From: an uncultured Bacillota bacterium
GTDB lineage: Bacteria; Bacillota; Clostridia; Oscillospirales; Oscillospiraceae
Reading direction: 5' to 3'
Length of the DNA: 58,479 nucleotides
Assembly (NCBI GenBank): GCA_947650875.1
Contig: CANSXE010000005.1
Location: 1-58,479 of the forward strand
This document shows positions 32,523 through 40,813 of this stretch, piece by piece. A program made the position numbers and the translations under genes. The first letter of the stretch is position 1. The number at the start of each line of letters is the position of its first letter. The notes below the pieces were generated by a model, which had not been told where the DNA came from, made no database searches, and saw nothing but the letters and a program-made list of their open reading frames with translations.

Positions 32523-33446
32523 TCAGATGATAAAGTTGTCCAGATACCGCTTGGACAGGGTAATGGATTTGAGGATATCCTCCCGGCTGTCCTCAAAGGC
32601 CTTGTCCTCCACCTCGATGACGGCGTCGCCGGAGTAGCGGATATCGTTGAGGGCGGAGATAAAGGCGGCCCAGTCCACATCACCCAGCCCGGGGAGCTTG
32701 GGGGACATGTAGTCCAGCGGATAGGCCATCACGCCGCACTCGGCCAGCTTCTCGGGGTAGAGCTTGATATCCTTGAAGTGGACGTGGAAAATGCGGTCCC
32801 TGAAGTCGTAGATGGTCTTCACATAGTCCATTTGCTGCCAGACATAGTGGCTGGGGTCGAAGTTCAGGCCGAAGTTGGGGGAGGGAATGAGGTCAAACAG
32901 CTTGCGGTAGAGGGCGGGGGAGCGCATGAGGTTCTGTCCGCCGGGCCACTGGTCCTCACCAAAAAGCATGGGGCAGTTTTCAATGGCCACCTTCACCCCC
33001 TGCTCCTCCGCCAGCTTGATGATGGGAGGCCAGATCTCCTGAAAGAGCCGGAGGTTCTCCTCCTCCGATTTGGCCTGATCCCGGCCGATGAAGGTGCTCA
33101 CCATGTTGACCCCCAGCTTGGCGGACGCCCGGATCAGGGCCTTCAGGTGGTCGATGGCGGCGGTCCGCTTGGCCGTGTCGGGGTCCATGGTGTTGGGGTA
33201 GTAGGCCAGGGAGGAGATGTGCATCCCCTTGCCGGTGATGTAGTCGGTCACATGTTTGGCGTAGGCGTCGTCCTCCAGCACCCGCTCCGCGTCGATGTGG
33301 GACACGCCGGCATACCGCCGCTCCGCCTTGCCGGCGGGCCAGCAGGCCACCTCCAGGCACTGGAACCCCAGCCCGGCGGCGATATCGACGGCTTCCTCAT
33401 AGGTCCAGCCGTCCAGAATAGCGGTCAGAAGACCGAATTGAAACAT
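32523..33446 (-). CDS. Sugar phosphate isomerase/epimerase family TIM-barrel protein
   Basis: 307-residue xylose-isomerase-like barrel of the IolE/IolI/YcjR group. Likely metal and catalytic residues are visible in VAIENCPML (Glu), NFGLNFDPSHYVWQ (Asp/His), IFHVHFKDIKLY (His, Asp) and AVIEVEDKAF (Glu). Members isomerise, epimerise or dehydrate sugars, keto-sugars and inosose. It is transcribed away from the LacI regulator of the neighbouring transport operon, so it belongs to the same pathway by context. Because three sugar dehydrogenases are encoded alongside, a keto-sugar or inosose substrate is plausible. GGAGCG-type ribosome site. Confidence 0.88.
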   Translation of the reverse strand: MFQFGLLTAILDGWTYEEAVDIAAGLGFQCLEVACWPAGKAERRYAGVSHIDAERVLEDDAYAKHVTDYITGKGMHISSLAYYPNTMDPDTAKRTAAIDHLKALIRASAKLGVNMVSTFIGRDQAKSEEENLRLFQEIWPPIIKLAEEQGVKVAIENCPMLFGEDQWPGGQNLMRSPALYRKLFDLIPSPNFGLNFDPSHYVWQQMDYVKTIYDFRDRIFHVHFKDIKLYPEKLAECGVMAYPLDYMSPKLPGLGDVDWAAFISALNDIRYSGDAVIEVEDKAFEDSREDILKSITLSKRYLDNFII

Positions 33447-33481
33447 AGGAACACGCTCCTTTTCCCGAATTTTGTGCTTTC

Positions 33482-33510
33482 AGCCTAAAGGCAAATCGGG
33501 GTTTTGTCAA
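33482..33510 (-). promoter_or_regulatory. Promoter of the TIM-barrel isomerase gene
   Basis: On the minus strand TTGACA and TAGGCT are separated by 17 bp, about 35 bp before the ATG. Confidence 0.65.
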
Positions 33511-33597
33511 GGGGAATCGGGAGATTCGTCAAAACAGAAAAATTCAGGGCTCAAATTTGCCGAAACACACAAAAATAAAAAAGTCCACAAAAGATAT

Positions 33598-33626
33598 TTG
33601 ACATTTCTGCGGTAAATCGTTATGAT
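33598..33626 (+). promoter_or_regulatory. Promoter of the LacI-regulated sugar operon
   Basis: TTGACA and TATGAT are separated by 17 bp. The predicted start point, near 33633, falls just before the palindromic operator. Confidence 0.8.
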
Positions 33627-33638
33627 AGACATACAGGA

Positions 33639-33660
33639 AAAATGTAATGGATTACATTTT
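33639..33660. promoter_or_regulatory. Palindromic operator for the LacI-family regulator
   Basis: Perfect 10-bp arms, AAAATGTAAT and its exact reverse complement, flank a central GG. It sits a few bases after the predicted transcription start and just before the regulator gene, the classic position for autorepression. Confidence 0.75.
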
Positions 33661-33684
33661 ACCGGCCGGATGGGGGTGGACACA

Positions 33685-34701
33685 GTGGTAACGATTGAAC
33701 GGGTCGCCCAGCGGGCCGGGGTGTCGGTGGCCACGGTGTCCCGCACGCTGAACAACAGCCCCGCCGTGAAGCCGGCCACCGCCCAGCGGGTGCGCCAGGC
33801 CATCGAGGCGCTGGGCTATGTGCCCAACCAGTCGGCCCGGAATCTCCGGCGCAACGAGAGCCAGGTAATCCTGGCCCTGGCCCCCAACTTCTCCAACCCC
33901 TACTACTCCCGCATCCTCACCGGCATCGGTGACCGGGCCTGGGAGCTGGAGTACAGCGTGCTGGTGTGCAACACCCTGGGCCACGCCAACAGCGAGCGGC
34001 GTTTCCTGAAGATGATGGAGAGCCACCAGGCCGACGGGGCCATCCTGCTGGGCTGCCACTGGGACTACAGCTGGCTGGCCCGGTTCGCCCAGCGGTCCCA
34101 CATCGTCCAGTGCTGCGAGTACGTTCCCGATCTGGCCTGTCCCTCGGTGTCCATCGACAACTATGCCGCCACCCGGGAGATGGTGGCCTACCTCCAGGGG
34201 CTGGGCCACCGGCGCATCGCCATGATCGGGGCGGACAACCAGTACATATCCACCCGCCTGCGGCGGCAGGGCTACCTGGACGCCATGGAGGAGGGGGGGC
34301 TGGCCGTCCGGGAGGACTGGTACCGGCTGGCCGACGCCGACTACTCCTTTGCCTCCGGCCAGGCGGCGGCCCAGGCCCTGCTGGCGGTAACCCCCAGGCC
34401 CACCGCCATCTTCTGCGTGTCGGACATTCTGGCCCTCAGCGTCATCGCGGCGGCCCAGGAGCTGGGCCTGTCCGTCCCCGGGGAGCTGACTGTCACCGGC
34501 TTTGACGATTTGGACTACACCACCATGATGCACCCCCACCTGACCACCGTGGCCCAGCCCTGTCACGAGATGGGGCGGCAGAGCGTGGACCTGCTGCTGG
34601 ACGGCCTTCTGGACCGGGAGGAGCCCTCGGAACAGCAGATTTTCCTGCCCTACCGCCTGATGGAACGGGAGTCGGCGGCGGCTCCGGACATTACAGCGTA
34701 A
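33685..34701 (+). CDS. LacI-family transcriptional regulator
   Basis: 338 residues. The N-terminal helix-turn-helix reads TIERVAQRAGVSVATVSRTLNN, with the hinge helix in GYVPNQSARNLRR. The rest is a periplasmic-binding-protein-like effector domain with typical VSIDNYAATREMVAYL and LTVTGFDDLDYTTMMHPHLTTV segments. GTG 33685 is chosen because a purine-rich GGGGGTGG site lies 5 bp upstream; ATG 33670 would add five residues and lacks a site. It heads the operon of sugar transport and dehydrogenase genes and presumably releases DNA on binding the imported sugar or an intermediate. Confidence 0.93.
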   Translation: MVTIERVAQRAGVSVATVSRTLNNSPAVKPATAQRVRQAIEALGYVPNQSARNLRRNESQVILALAPNFSNPYYSRILTGIGDRAWELEYSVLVCNTLGHANSERRFLKMMESHQADGAILLGCHWDYSWLARFAQRSHIVQCCEYVPDLACPSVSIDNYAATREMVAYLQGLGHRRIAMIGADNQYISTRLRRQGYLDAMEEGGLAVREDWYRLADADYSFASGQAAAQALLAVTPRPTAIFCVSDILALSVIAAAQELGLSVPGELTVTGFDDLDYTTMMHPHLTTVAQPCHEMGRQSVDLLLDGLLDREEPSEQQIFLPYRLMERESAAAPDITA

Positions 34702-34745
34702 TTTGCAAGGAATTTGGAATAATTGGAATAAAAGGAGCGGTTTTT

Positions 34746-35783
34746 ATGTTAAATATCGGTATTTTAGGCTGTGGCAAGATATCCCAGGTCCGGCACATCC
34801 CGGAGTACATCGCCAACGAAAACGCCAATCTGGTCGGCCTTTTCGACCTGGACGCCCAGCGGTGTGCGGAGATCGCCGCCAAGTACGGCGTTAAGGCCTA
34901 CGTCTCCGCCCAGGAGCTGCTGGACGACCCGGCCATTGATGCGGTTTCCGTCTGCGTGGCCAACTTCGCCCACGCCGATCTGACCATCCAGGCCCTGAAG
35001 GCGGGCAAGCATGTGCTGTGCGAGAAGCCCATGGCCATTACCCTGGAGGAGTGCGAGAGCATGCTGGCCGAGGCGGAAAAAGCGGGCAAGCGGCTGCTTA
35101 TCGGCCAGAACCAGCGGCTGGCCAAGGCCCACGAGAAGGCCAGGGAACTGGTGGCGGCCGGGGAGATCGGCAAGGTAATCACCTTCCGCACCACCTTCGG
35201 CCACGCCGGCCCGGAGACCTGGTCCATCACCCCGGGGAAAAACACCTGGTTCTTTGACAAGAAGCGGGCCGCCATGGGGGCCATGGCCGACCTGGGCATC
35301 CACAAGACCGACATGCTGCGCTACATCCTGGGCCAGGACATTGTGCGCACCACCGCCCGGCTGCTCACCCTGGACAAGCGGGGGGCGGATGACCAGCTTA
35401 TCGGGGTGGACGACAACGCCATCTGCATCTATGAGACCTCCGGCGGGGCCTTCGGCACCATGACCGCCAGCTGGACCTACTACGGCCGGGAGGACAACTC
35501 CACCGCCCTCTACGGCACCAAGGGTATCATGCGTATCTACGACGACCCCGCCCACTCCATCGTGGTCATCCCCAGGGAGGGGGAGGTCAAGTACTACGAC
35601 CTGGAGAAAATCCAGACCAACGACGACCAGACGGCCTCCGGCGTGATTGACGAGTTTGTGGAGGCCATCGCCCAGGACCGGCCCAGCATGCTGGACGCCA
35701 CCGACGTGATCAAGTCCATGAAGGCGGTCTTCGCCTCCATCCGCTCCTCGGAGGAGCGGCGGCCGGTGGACGTGGCCCTGTAA
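34746..35783 (+). CDS. Gfo/Idh/MocA-family oxidoreductase, first of three
   Basis: 345-residue NAD(P)-dependent dehydrogenase. The Rossmann fold begins IGILGCGKISQVRHIPEY, the conserved VLCEKPMAI carries the catalytic lysine near residue 98, and the second alpha/beta domain contains GAMADLGIHKTDMLRYILG, where the metal-free active-site DxGxH motif lies. AAAGGAG precedes the ATG. Family members oxidise inositols, glucosides, glucuronate derivatives and similar polyols. It is the first gene after the regulator and before the binding protein. Confidence 0.9.
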   Translation: MLNIGILGCGKISQVRHIPEYIANENANLVGLFDLDAQRCAEIAAKYGVKAYVSAQELLDDPAIDAVSVCVANFAHADLTIQALKAGKHVLCEKPMAITLEECESMLAEAEKAGKRLLIGQNQRLAKAHEKARELVAAGEIGKVITFRTTFGHAGPETWSITPGKNTWFFDKKRAAMGAMADLGIHKTDMLRYILGQDIVRTTARLLTLDKRGADDQLIGVDDNAICIYETSGGAFGTMTASWTYYGREDNSTALYGTKGIMRIYDDPAHSIVVIPREGEVKYYDLEKIQTNDDQTASGVIDEFVEAIAQDRPSMLDATDVIKSMKAVFASIRSSEERRPVDVAL

Positions 35784-35842
35784 CCTGCGTTAATAACCGC
35801 CACGCGGTTGTTATAAAAATCTATGTTATTGGAGGAAGAACA

Positions 35843-37024
35843 ATGAAAAAGATTCTGGCACTCGCGCTGGCCCTCTCCATGTCTCTGACACTGGCTGCCT
35901 GCGGCGGCGGCGGCGACAGCGGCAAGAGCAGCGCCAACCCGGGCGGCTCCGGCTCCGGCCAGGGCAATGTATCCACCCCCGTCAACCCCGGCAATCAGGA
36001 CGGCAAGAACACCGTCTATGTGCTGGGCCCCACCCCCGACCACGGCTGGACCGCTCAGGCCGGCACCTATGCCCAGGCCAAGTGTGAGGAGATCACCAAG
36101 GCCGGCCAGTACAAGGCCACTTACATCCCCGCCTCCTCCGGTGAGGAGCAGGTGGACCACTGCAACACCATCATCGCCAACGCCGACGCGGCCCTGGTTA
36201 TCATGATGGCTCTGGACGACTCCGCCCAGGCCGGCCAGGAGGCCCTGTATGCCGAGGGCATCCCCTTCATTTCCTTCGACCGCATCATTGAGGCCACCGA
36301 GAAGTACGCCATCCTCAACGCCTCCGGCGACAACTGGCAGTGCGGCGCCGGCATCGCCTACTGGCTGCAGAAGAACGGCATGAAGCCCGGCGACACCGTG
36401 GTGGTGCTCCAGGGCGACAACGGCACCGTTTGCTCCCGCCGCCAGGAGGGCTTCGAGCAGTTCCTGAAGGGCGAGATCGAGTATCAGGACAATCAGACCG
36501 GCAGCTACAAGACCACCGAGACCTGGACCCAGGACCAGCTGAACGCCGTCTTCAACGGCTACACCGTGGTCTGCAACTGGTCCGCCGACGGCGCCTATGA
36601 GTACATCGCTCAGAAGTTCGACGAGATCGTGGCCGCCGCCAAGGCCAACGGCAACAAGCTGTACATCTACTCCATGGACGACGAGATGACCTTCGGTGTG
36701 CTCAACTACCTGGAGGCCGGCGCCTCCGCCGCCACCCTGGCCGACCTGGAGGCCATGGACGTGTACATCTCCGCCATCGGCGGCATGCAGGAGCTCTACA
36801 ACGTCATGGCCGGTACTGACGACCAGTCCGAGCTGGCCAAGAAGTACTTTGACGACATGATGTCCATGTACTTCAGCCCCAAGATGATGCAGGACGTCAT
36901 CGACACCGGCATGAAGTACCTGGCGGGCGACTGGAGCTACGAGGTCGGCTCCGGCGAGTATCAGCCCACCTGGATCGTGGACGCCGGCAACGTCAGCCAG
37001 TTCGAGGGCTTCCAGGGCCACTAA
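35843..37024 (+). CDS. Sugar ABC transporter substrate-binding lipoprotein
   Basis: 393 residues. The N-terminus MKKILALALALSMSLTLAAC is a lipoprotein signal with lipobox LAAC (Cys20), followed by a glycine/serine linker. The mature part is a type I periplasmic-binding fold, with VYVLGPTPDHGWTAQAG, ADAALVIMMALDDSAQAG, GIPFISFDRI and VVVLQGDNGTVCSRRQEGFEQ matching ribose/galactose/xylose-binding proteins. It is tethered outside the membrane and delivers its ligand to the next two genes' products. TTGGAGG precedes the ATG. A strong hairpin after the stop likely raises its level over the ATPase. Confidence 0.92.
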   Translation: MKKILALALALSMSLTLAACGGGGDSGKSSANPGGSGSGQGNVSTPVNPGNQDGKNTVYVLGPTPDHGWTAQAGTYAQAKCEEITKAGQYKATYIPASSGEEQVDHCNTIIANADAALVIMMALDDSAQAGQEALYAEGIPFISFDRIIEATEKYAILNASGDNWQCGAGIAYWLQKNGMKPGDTVVVLQGDNGTVCSRRQEGFEQFLKGEIEYQDNQTGSYKTTETWTQDQLNAVFNGYTVVCNWSADGAYEYIAQKFDEIVAAAKANGNKLYIYSMDDEMTFGVLNYLEAGASAATLADLEAMDVYISAIGGMQELYNVMAGTDDQSELAKKYFDDMMSMYFSPKMMQDVIDTGMKYLAGDWSYEVGSGEYQPTWIVDAGNVSQFEGFQGH

Positions 37025-37055
37025 ACCGAACATTCGCGAATAGAGCAAGCCAATG

Positions 37056-37087
37056 GAGCGGATGCGGGGTTCGCCCCGCATCCGCTC
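37056..37087 (+). terminator. Intercistronic hairpin after the binding-protein gene
   Basis: A perfect 14-bp stem, GAGCGGATGCGGGG and complement, closed by a TTCG tetraloop, lies 31 bp after the stop and is followed only by TCTTTC. It probably acts as a partial terminator or 3' stabiliser giving excess binding protein. Confidence 0.65.
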
Positions 37088-37097
37088 TCTTTCATCC

Positions 37098-37166
37098 GGG
37101 AACGCATCACGATGCGCCCGAAACGACATCGCTCAAAAAGCGGGCGCTTCGTGAAGCGCCCCTACA
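37098..37166. repeat. Double-hairpin palindromic repeat, family A copy 3
   Basis: Hairpins CGCATCACGATGCG and CGCTTCGTGAAGCG, with end CCCCTACA, are spaced as in copies 1 and 2 and oriented as in copy 2. It is diverged (GCGCCC instead of GCGTCC). It lies inside the transport operon, just before the ATPase gene. Confidence 0.75.
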
Positions 37167-37187
37167 AACTCAACGGGGAGAGTGCAT

Positions 37188-38687
37188 ATGACTATCCTTG
37201 AAATGAATCATGTTTCCAAAGCCTTTGGCGGATCTCAAGCCCTGTCTGACATCCACCTGTCCGTGGAAGCGGGGGAAATCCACGCCCTTCTGGGCGAGAA
37301 CGGGGCCGGCAAATCCACCCTGATGAACATTTTAACCGGCGTAATTCCTGCGGATTCTGGCTCCATCACCTTCGACGGCAAGAGCTACCCCACCCCCACC
37401 ATCCAGCAGATGGAGACGGCGGGTATCGCCTTCGTCCATCAGGAGCTGAATGTAATCAACGACCTGACGGTGGCGGACAACATCTTTTTGTGCCGGGAGC
37501 TGACCAAGTTCGGCCTGCTGCGCCAGCGGGAGCAGGTGGCCCGGGCCCGGCAGCTGTTTGACAACCTGGGGGTGGACATCGACCCCACCGCCATGGTCTC
37601 CGAGCTGAAAACCAGCGAGAAGCAGCTGCTGGAGATCTGCCGCGCCCTCTATGTGGACGCGAAACTCCTGATTCTGGACGAGCCCACCACGGCCCTGTCC
37701 AACAACGAGATCGACCACCTGTTTGAAATCTTACGAAAACTGAAAGCACAGGGGAAATCCTTTATCTTCATTTCGCACAAGATGCCCGAGATTTTCGCCA
37801 TCGCTGACCGGTATACGGTGCTGCGAAATGGGGAGTTCATTTCCTCCGGATATATAAAGGAGACCGACCCCCACTCCATCACCTCCGAGATGGTGGGCAG
37901 CCAGTATGTGGACGAGGACGTCTACCTCCCCCGGCCGCTGGGGGACACCATTCTGGAGCTGAAGGGCTACACCGGCCAGGGCTTCGACGGCATCGACCTG
38001 GAGGTGAAAAAGGGAGAGGTGGTGGCCTTCACCGGCCTGGCCGGCTGCGGAGCCAGCGAGCTGATGCAGACCATGTTCGGCGCCCTCCCCGCTCAGAGCG
38101 GGACCATGCGGGTCAACGGCCGGAGCCTGGAGGGCAGCATCGTCCGCTTTATGAAAAACGGTGTGGCCATGCTGGCCGCCAACCGGAAGGAAAATTCCGT
38201 GGTGCCTGACATGAGCATTATGGAAAACTTCTACCTGGCCGAGCACGAGCTGTCCGGGAAAAAGCCCTTTATCAGCAAAAAAACGGAGGACAGCCGCTAT
38301 GCCGCCCAGAAGGAGAGCCTGCACATCAAGGCGGGGGACAGCTCCGACAGCATCCTGTCCCTGTCCGGCGGCAACCAGCAGAAGGTCTTTCTGGCCCGGT
38401 GGCTGAACATCGGGGCCGACGTGCTCCTGTTCGACAACCCCACCCAGGGGGTGGACGTGGGCGCCAAGGAGGAAATCTACCGGCTGATCCTGGGCTTTGC
38501 CGAGGCGGGCAAGACCGTTATCATCAACACCCTGGAGATTCCCGAGATTCAGAAGGTGGCCGACCGGTGCGTGGTGTTCTATGAAGGGCACATTGTGAAA
38601 ATCTTCCCCCACGACCAGGTCAATGAGCGGGATGTTATGCTCTACTCCACCAACGCCGTGGAAACCAGTGAGGAGGCAAAATCATGA
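37188..38687 (+). CDS. Sugar ABC transporter ATP-binding protein (RbsA/MglA type)
   Basis: 499 residues with two fused nucleotide-binding domains. The first has Walker A LLGENGAGKSTLM, a degenerate signature (LKTSEKQLLEICRAL) and Walker B LLILDEPTTALS. The second has a degenerate Walker A, GLAGCGASELM, but an intact LSGGNQQKVFLARWL signature. This asymmetry is normal for RbsA/MglA/XylG proteins. ATG 37188 follows GGGGAG. It overlaps the permease gene by 4 bp (ATGA). Confidence 0.94.
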   Translation: MTILEMNHVSKAFGGSQALSDIHLSVEAGEIHALLGENGAGKSTLMNILTGVIPADSGSITFDGKSYPTPTIQQMETAGIAFVHQELNVINDLTVADNIFLCRELTKFGLLRQREQVARARQLFDNLGVDIDPTAMVSELKTSEKQLLEICRALYVDAKLLILDEPTTALSNNEIDHLFEILRKLKAQGKSFIFISHKMPEIFAIADRYTVLRNGEFISSGYIKETDPHSITSEMVGSQYVDEDVYLPRPLGDTILELKGYTGQGFDGIDLEVKKGEVVAFTGLAGCGASELMQTMFGALPAQSGTMRVNGRSLEGSIVRFMKNGVAMLAANRKENSVVPDMSIMENFYLAEHELSGKKPFISKKTEDSRYAAQKESLHIKAGDSSDSILSLSGGNQQKVFLARWLNIGADVLLFDNPTQGVDVGAKEEIYRLILGFAEAGKTVIINTLEIPEIQKVADRCVVFYEGHIVKIFPHDQVNERDVMLYSTNAVETSEEAKS

Positions 38688-39772
38688 AAAACGAGAAAAA
38701 AGGACTTGGCGGAACCCTGGGAAAGGTGTGGTCCCAGTACAGCTTTATCTTTGTGCTGTTCATCATCATGATCGGCTACGCCTTCACCATCACCTCCAAC
38801 GGCAACACCTTTAAGTGGAGCCACATTGCCGCCATTCTCTCCAGCCAGAACACCGTGATTGTGGGCACCATCGCCCTGGGCATGGCCTTCGTCATCATCA
38901 CCGGCCAGATCGACCTGTCGGTGGGCTCCCAGCTGGTGCTGTGCACCGGCGTGACCATTATCGTCTTCAACACCACCAACTCCATTTTCCTCATGGCCCT
39001 GGCCGCCATCCTCACCGGCGCGGCCTGCGGGGCGGTGAATGGCCTGCTGGTGGGCTTTGGCAAGATGCCCCCCTTTGTGGTAACACTGGGCACCATGCTC
39101 ATCTACCGCTCCCTCACCCTGTCGGTGGTGCGGAAGATCGACCCGGCCATCAGCGGCTCCTCCTCCAGCCAGTTCGCCATGCTCAGCGACAACAGCAAGT
39201 ATGAGTTCCTGCGCATGAAGTTCGGCACCGGCAAGCTGGCCATGGGCAGCTTCTCCATCCCCTACATCACCTTTGTCTTCCTGATTATGGCCATCCTGTT
39301 TATCGTCATCTCCAAGAAGACCAAATACGGCAAGACCATCTACGCCGTGGGCTCCAACGAGAAAAGCGCCCGGCTGGCGGGCATCAACGTCACCTGGGTG
39401 AAGATTTCCGTCTTTATCCTCACCGGCATCTGCGTGGGTGTGGCCAGCATGCTCCAGGCCTGCAAAATCGGCAACGTCACCCCCGCCTCCTCGGGCGTCA
39501 GCTATGAGATGTACGCCATCGCCTCGGTGGTGCTGGCTGGCGTGAGCATGGCGGGCGGCAAGGGCAACATGGTGGGCGTCATCTTCGGCGCTCTGTCCTA
39601 CACCACCATCAACTTCATCATCGTCTCCATTCCCGGTCTCAGCGTGGACATTCAGGACACCTTCCAGGGCCTGGTGCTCATCGTGGTCATCCTCATCCAG
39701 ACGGTGGGCCCGGTGATTAAGGAGAACCTCCAGCGGGCTCAGAAGCGCCGCCAGGCGGCCGGAAAGGCGTAA
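38684..39772 (+). CDS. Sugar ABC transporter permease (RbsC type)
   Basis: 362-residue membrane protein with about nine to ten helices. The conserved family segments AFVIITGQIDLSVGSQL, TGAACGAVNGLLVGFGKMPPFVVTLGTM, YAVGSNEKSARLAGINV and ASVVLAGVSMAGGKG are all present. One permease gene is found, so it should act as a homodimer with the fused ATPase. GAGGAGG precedes the ATG. Confidence 0.94.
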   Translation: MKNEKKGLGGTLGKVWSQYSFIFVLFIIMIGYAFTITSNGNTFKWSHIAAILSSQNTVIVGTIALGMAFVIITGQIDLSVGSQLVLCTGVTIIVFNTTNSIFLMALAAILTGAACGAVNGLLVGFGKMPPFVVTLGTMLIYRSLTLSVVRKIDPAISGSSSSQFAMLSDNSKYEFLRMKFGTGKLAMGSFSIPYITFVFLIMAILFIVISKKTKYGKTIYAVGSNEKSARLAGINVTWVKISVFILTGICVGVASMLQACKIGNVTPASSGVSYEMYAIASVVLAGVSMAGGKGNMVGVIFGALSYTTINFIIVSIPGLSVDIQDTFQGLVLIVVILIQTVGPVIKENLQRAQKRRQAAGKA

Positions 39773-39784
39773 GGAGGGGCGGCT

Positions 39785-40813
39785 ATGCTCACCATCGCCT
39801 ATATCGGCTTCGGCGTCAGCGTGCGGGAGTACCATATCCCCTATGTGGAGGGGCGGGAGGACATCCGGGTGAAGTATGTCTTCCGCCGGGCGGAGGACGT
39901 CCCCCAGTTTGCAGAGTACGAGCCCTTCTACCCGGAGCTGACATTTACCAGCAATCTGGACCAGGTGCTGGGCGACCCGGAAATTGACCTGGTGGTGGTC
40001 AATACCCCCGACCGGTTCCATGTGCCCTACGCCACACAGATTTTAAACGCCGGCAAGCACGCCCTGGTGGAAAAGCCCTTTGCCCCCACGGCGGCCCAGG
40101 CCCGGGAGGTCTTTACCCTGGCCCGGGAGAAGGGGCTGGTGTGCATGCCCAACCAGAACCGCCGGTTTGACGCCGACTTTTTGGCCGTGAAAGAGGTGGT
40201 CCAGAGCGGCAAGCTGGGCCGGCTGGTGCGGCTGGAGAGCCACTACGACTACTTTAAGACCAACGGCTGGTACGACCACCTGGGCACCCTCTACAACCTG
40301 GCCGTCCACCAGATTGACCAGATCATCAGCCTGCTGGGGATGCCGGAGCGGACCCATTTTGATGTGCGCTCCATCCACCACCCCGGCGTGGGGGACGACT
40401 ACTACGACCTGGAGTTTTTCTACGGCAGCTGCAAGGCTTCAGTGAATACCAGCATGTGCGTTCAGATTGACTACCCCCGCTTCACCCTCCACGGCACCAA
40501 CGGCTCCTTTACCCTGCCCCCGGTGATTCACAACTCGGGGAAGGCCAAGGTGGTGGGGCGGCACAGCATCAGCACCGACATGGCCCCGGAGGACCGGTGG
40601 GGCACCCTGGTCTACCGGGACGGAGAGGGCAGACAGGTGACCGAGCGGGTCCCTGTGGGATGCGCCCACTACGAGCGCATCTATGACACTCTCGTCGATG
40701 CCATCCGGCACGGCGGCGAGAAGTGCGTCCGGGACGAGGAGGTCGTCCGGGTGCTGGAAATTCTGGAGGAGGCCACCGCGGTGGCCCGCTCCCACGGAGG
40801 GGAAGGGGCATGA
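39785..40813 (+). CDS. Gfo/Idh/MocA-family oxidoreductase, second of three
   Basis: 342 residues. Rossmann start IAYIGFGVSVREYHIPYV, nucleotide-binding VVNTPDRFHVPYA, catalytic ALVEKPFAPTAAQA and MPNQNRRFDADF, then the second domain with YNLAVHQIDQIISLLG. It resembles E. coli YhhX/YdgJ-type and scyllo-inositol dehydrogenase-like proteins (the NRRFDxDF motif) more than the first enzyme of the cluster, so the two probably act on different compounds. It ends in a 4-bp ATGA overlap with the third dehydrogenase. Confidence 0.9.
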   Translation: MLTIAYIGFGVSVREYHIPYVEGREDIRVKYVFRRAEDVPQFAEYEPFYPELTFTSNLDQVLGDPEIDLVVVNTPDRFHVPYATQILNAGKHALVEKPFAPTAAQAREVFTLAREKGLVCMPNQNRRFDADFLAVKEVVQSGKLGRLVRLESHYDYFKTNGWYDHLGTLYNLAVHQIDQIISLLGMPERTHFDVRSIHHPGVGDDYYDLEFFYGSCKASVNTSMCVQIDYPRFTLHGTNGSFTLPPVIHNSGKAKVVGRHSISTDMAPEDRWGTLVYRDGEGRQVTERVPVGCAHYERIYDTLVDAIRHGGEKCVRDEEVVRVLEILEEATAVARSHGGEGA

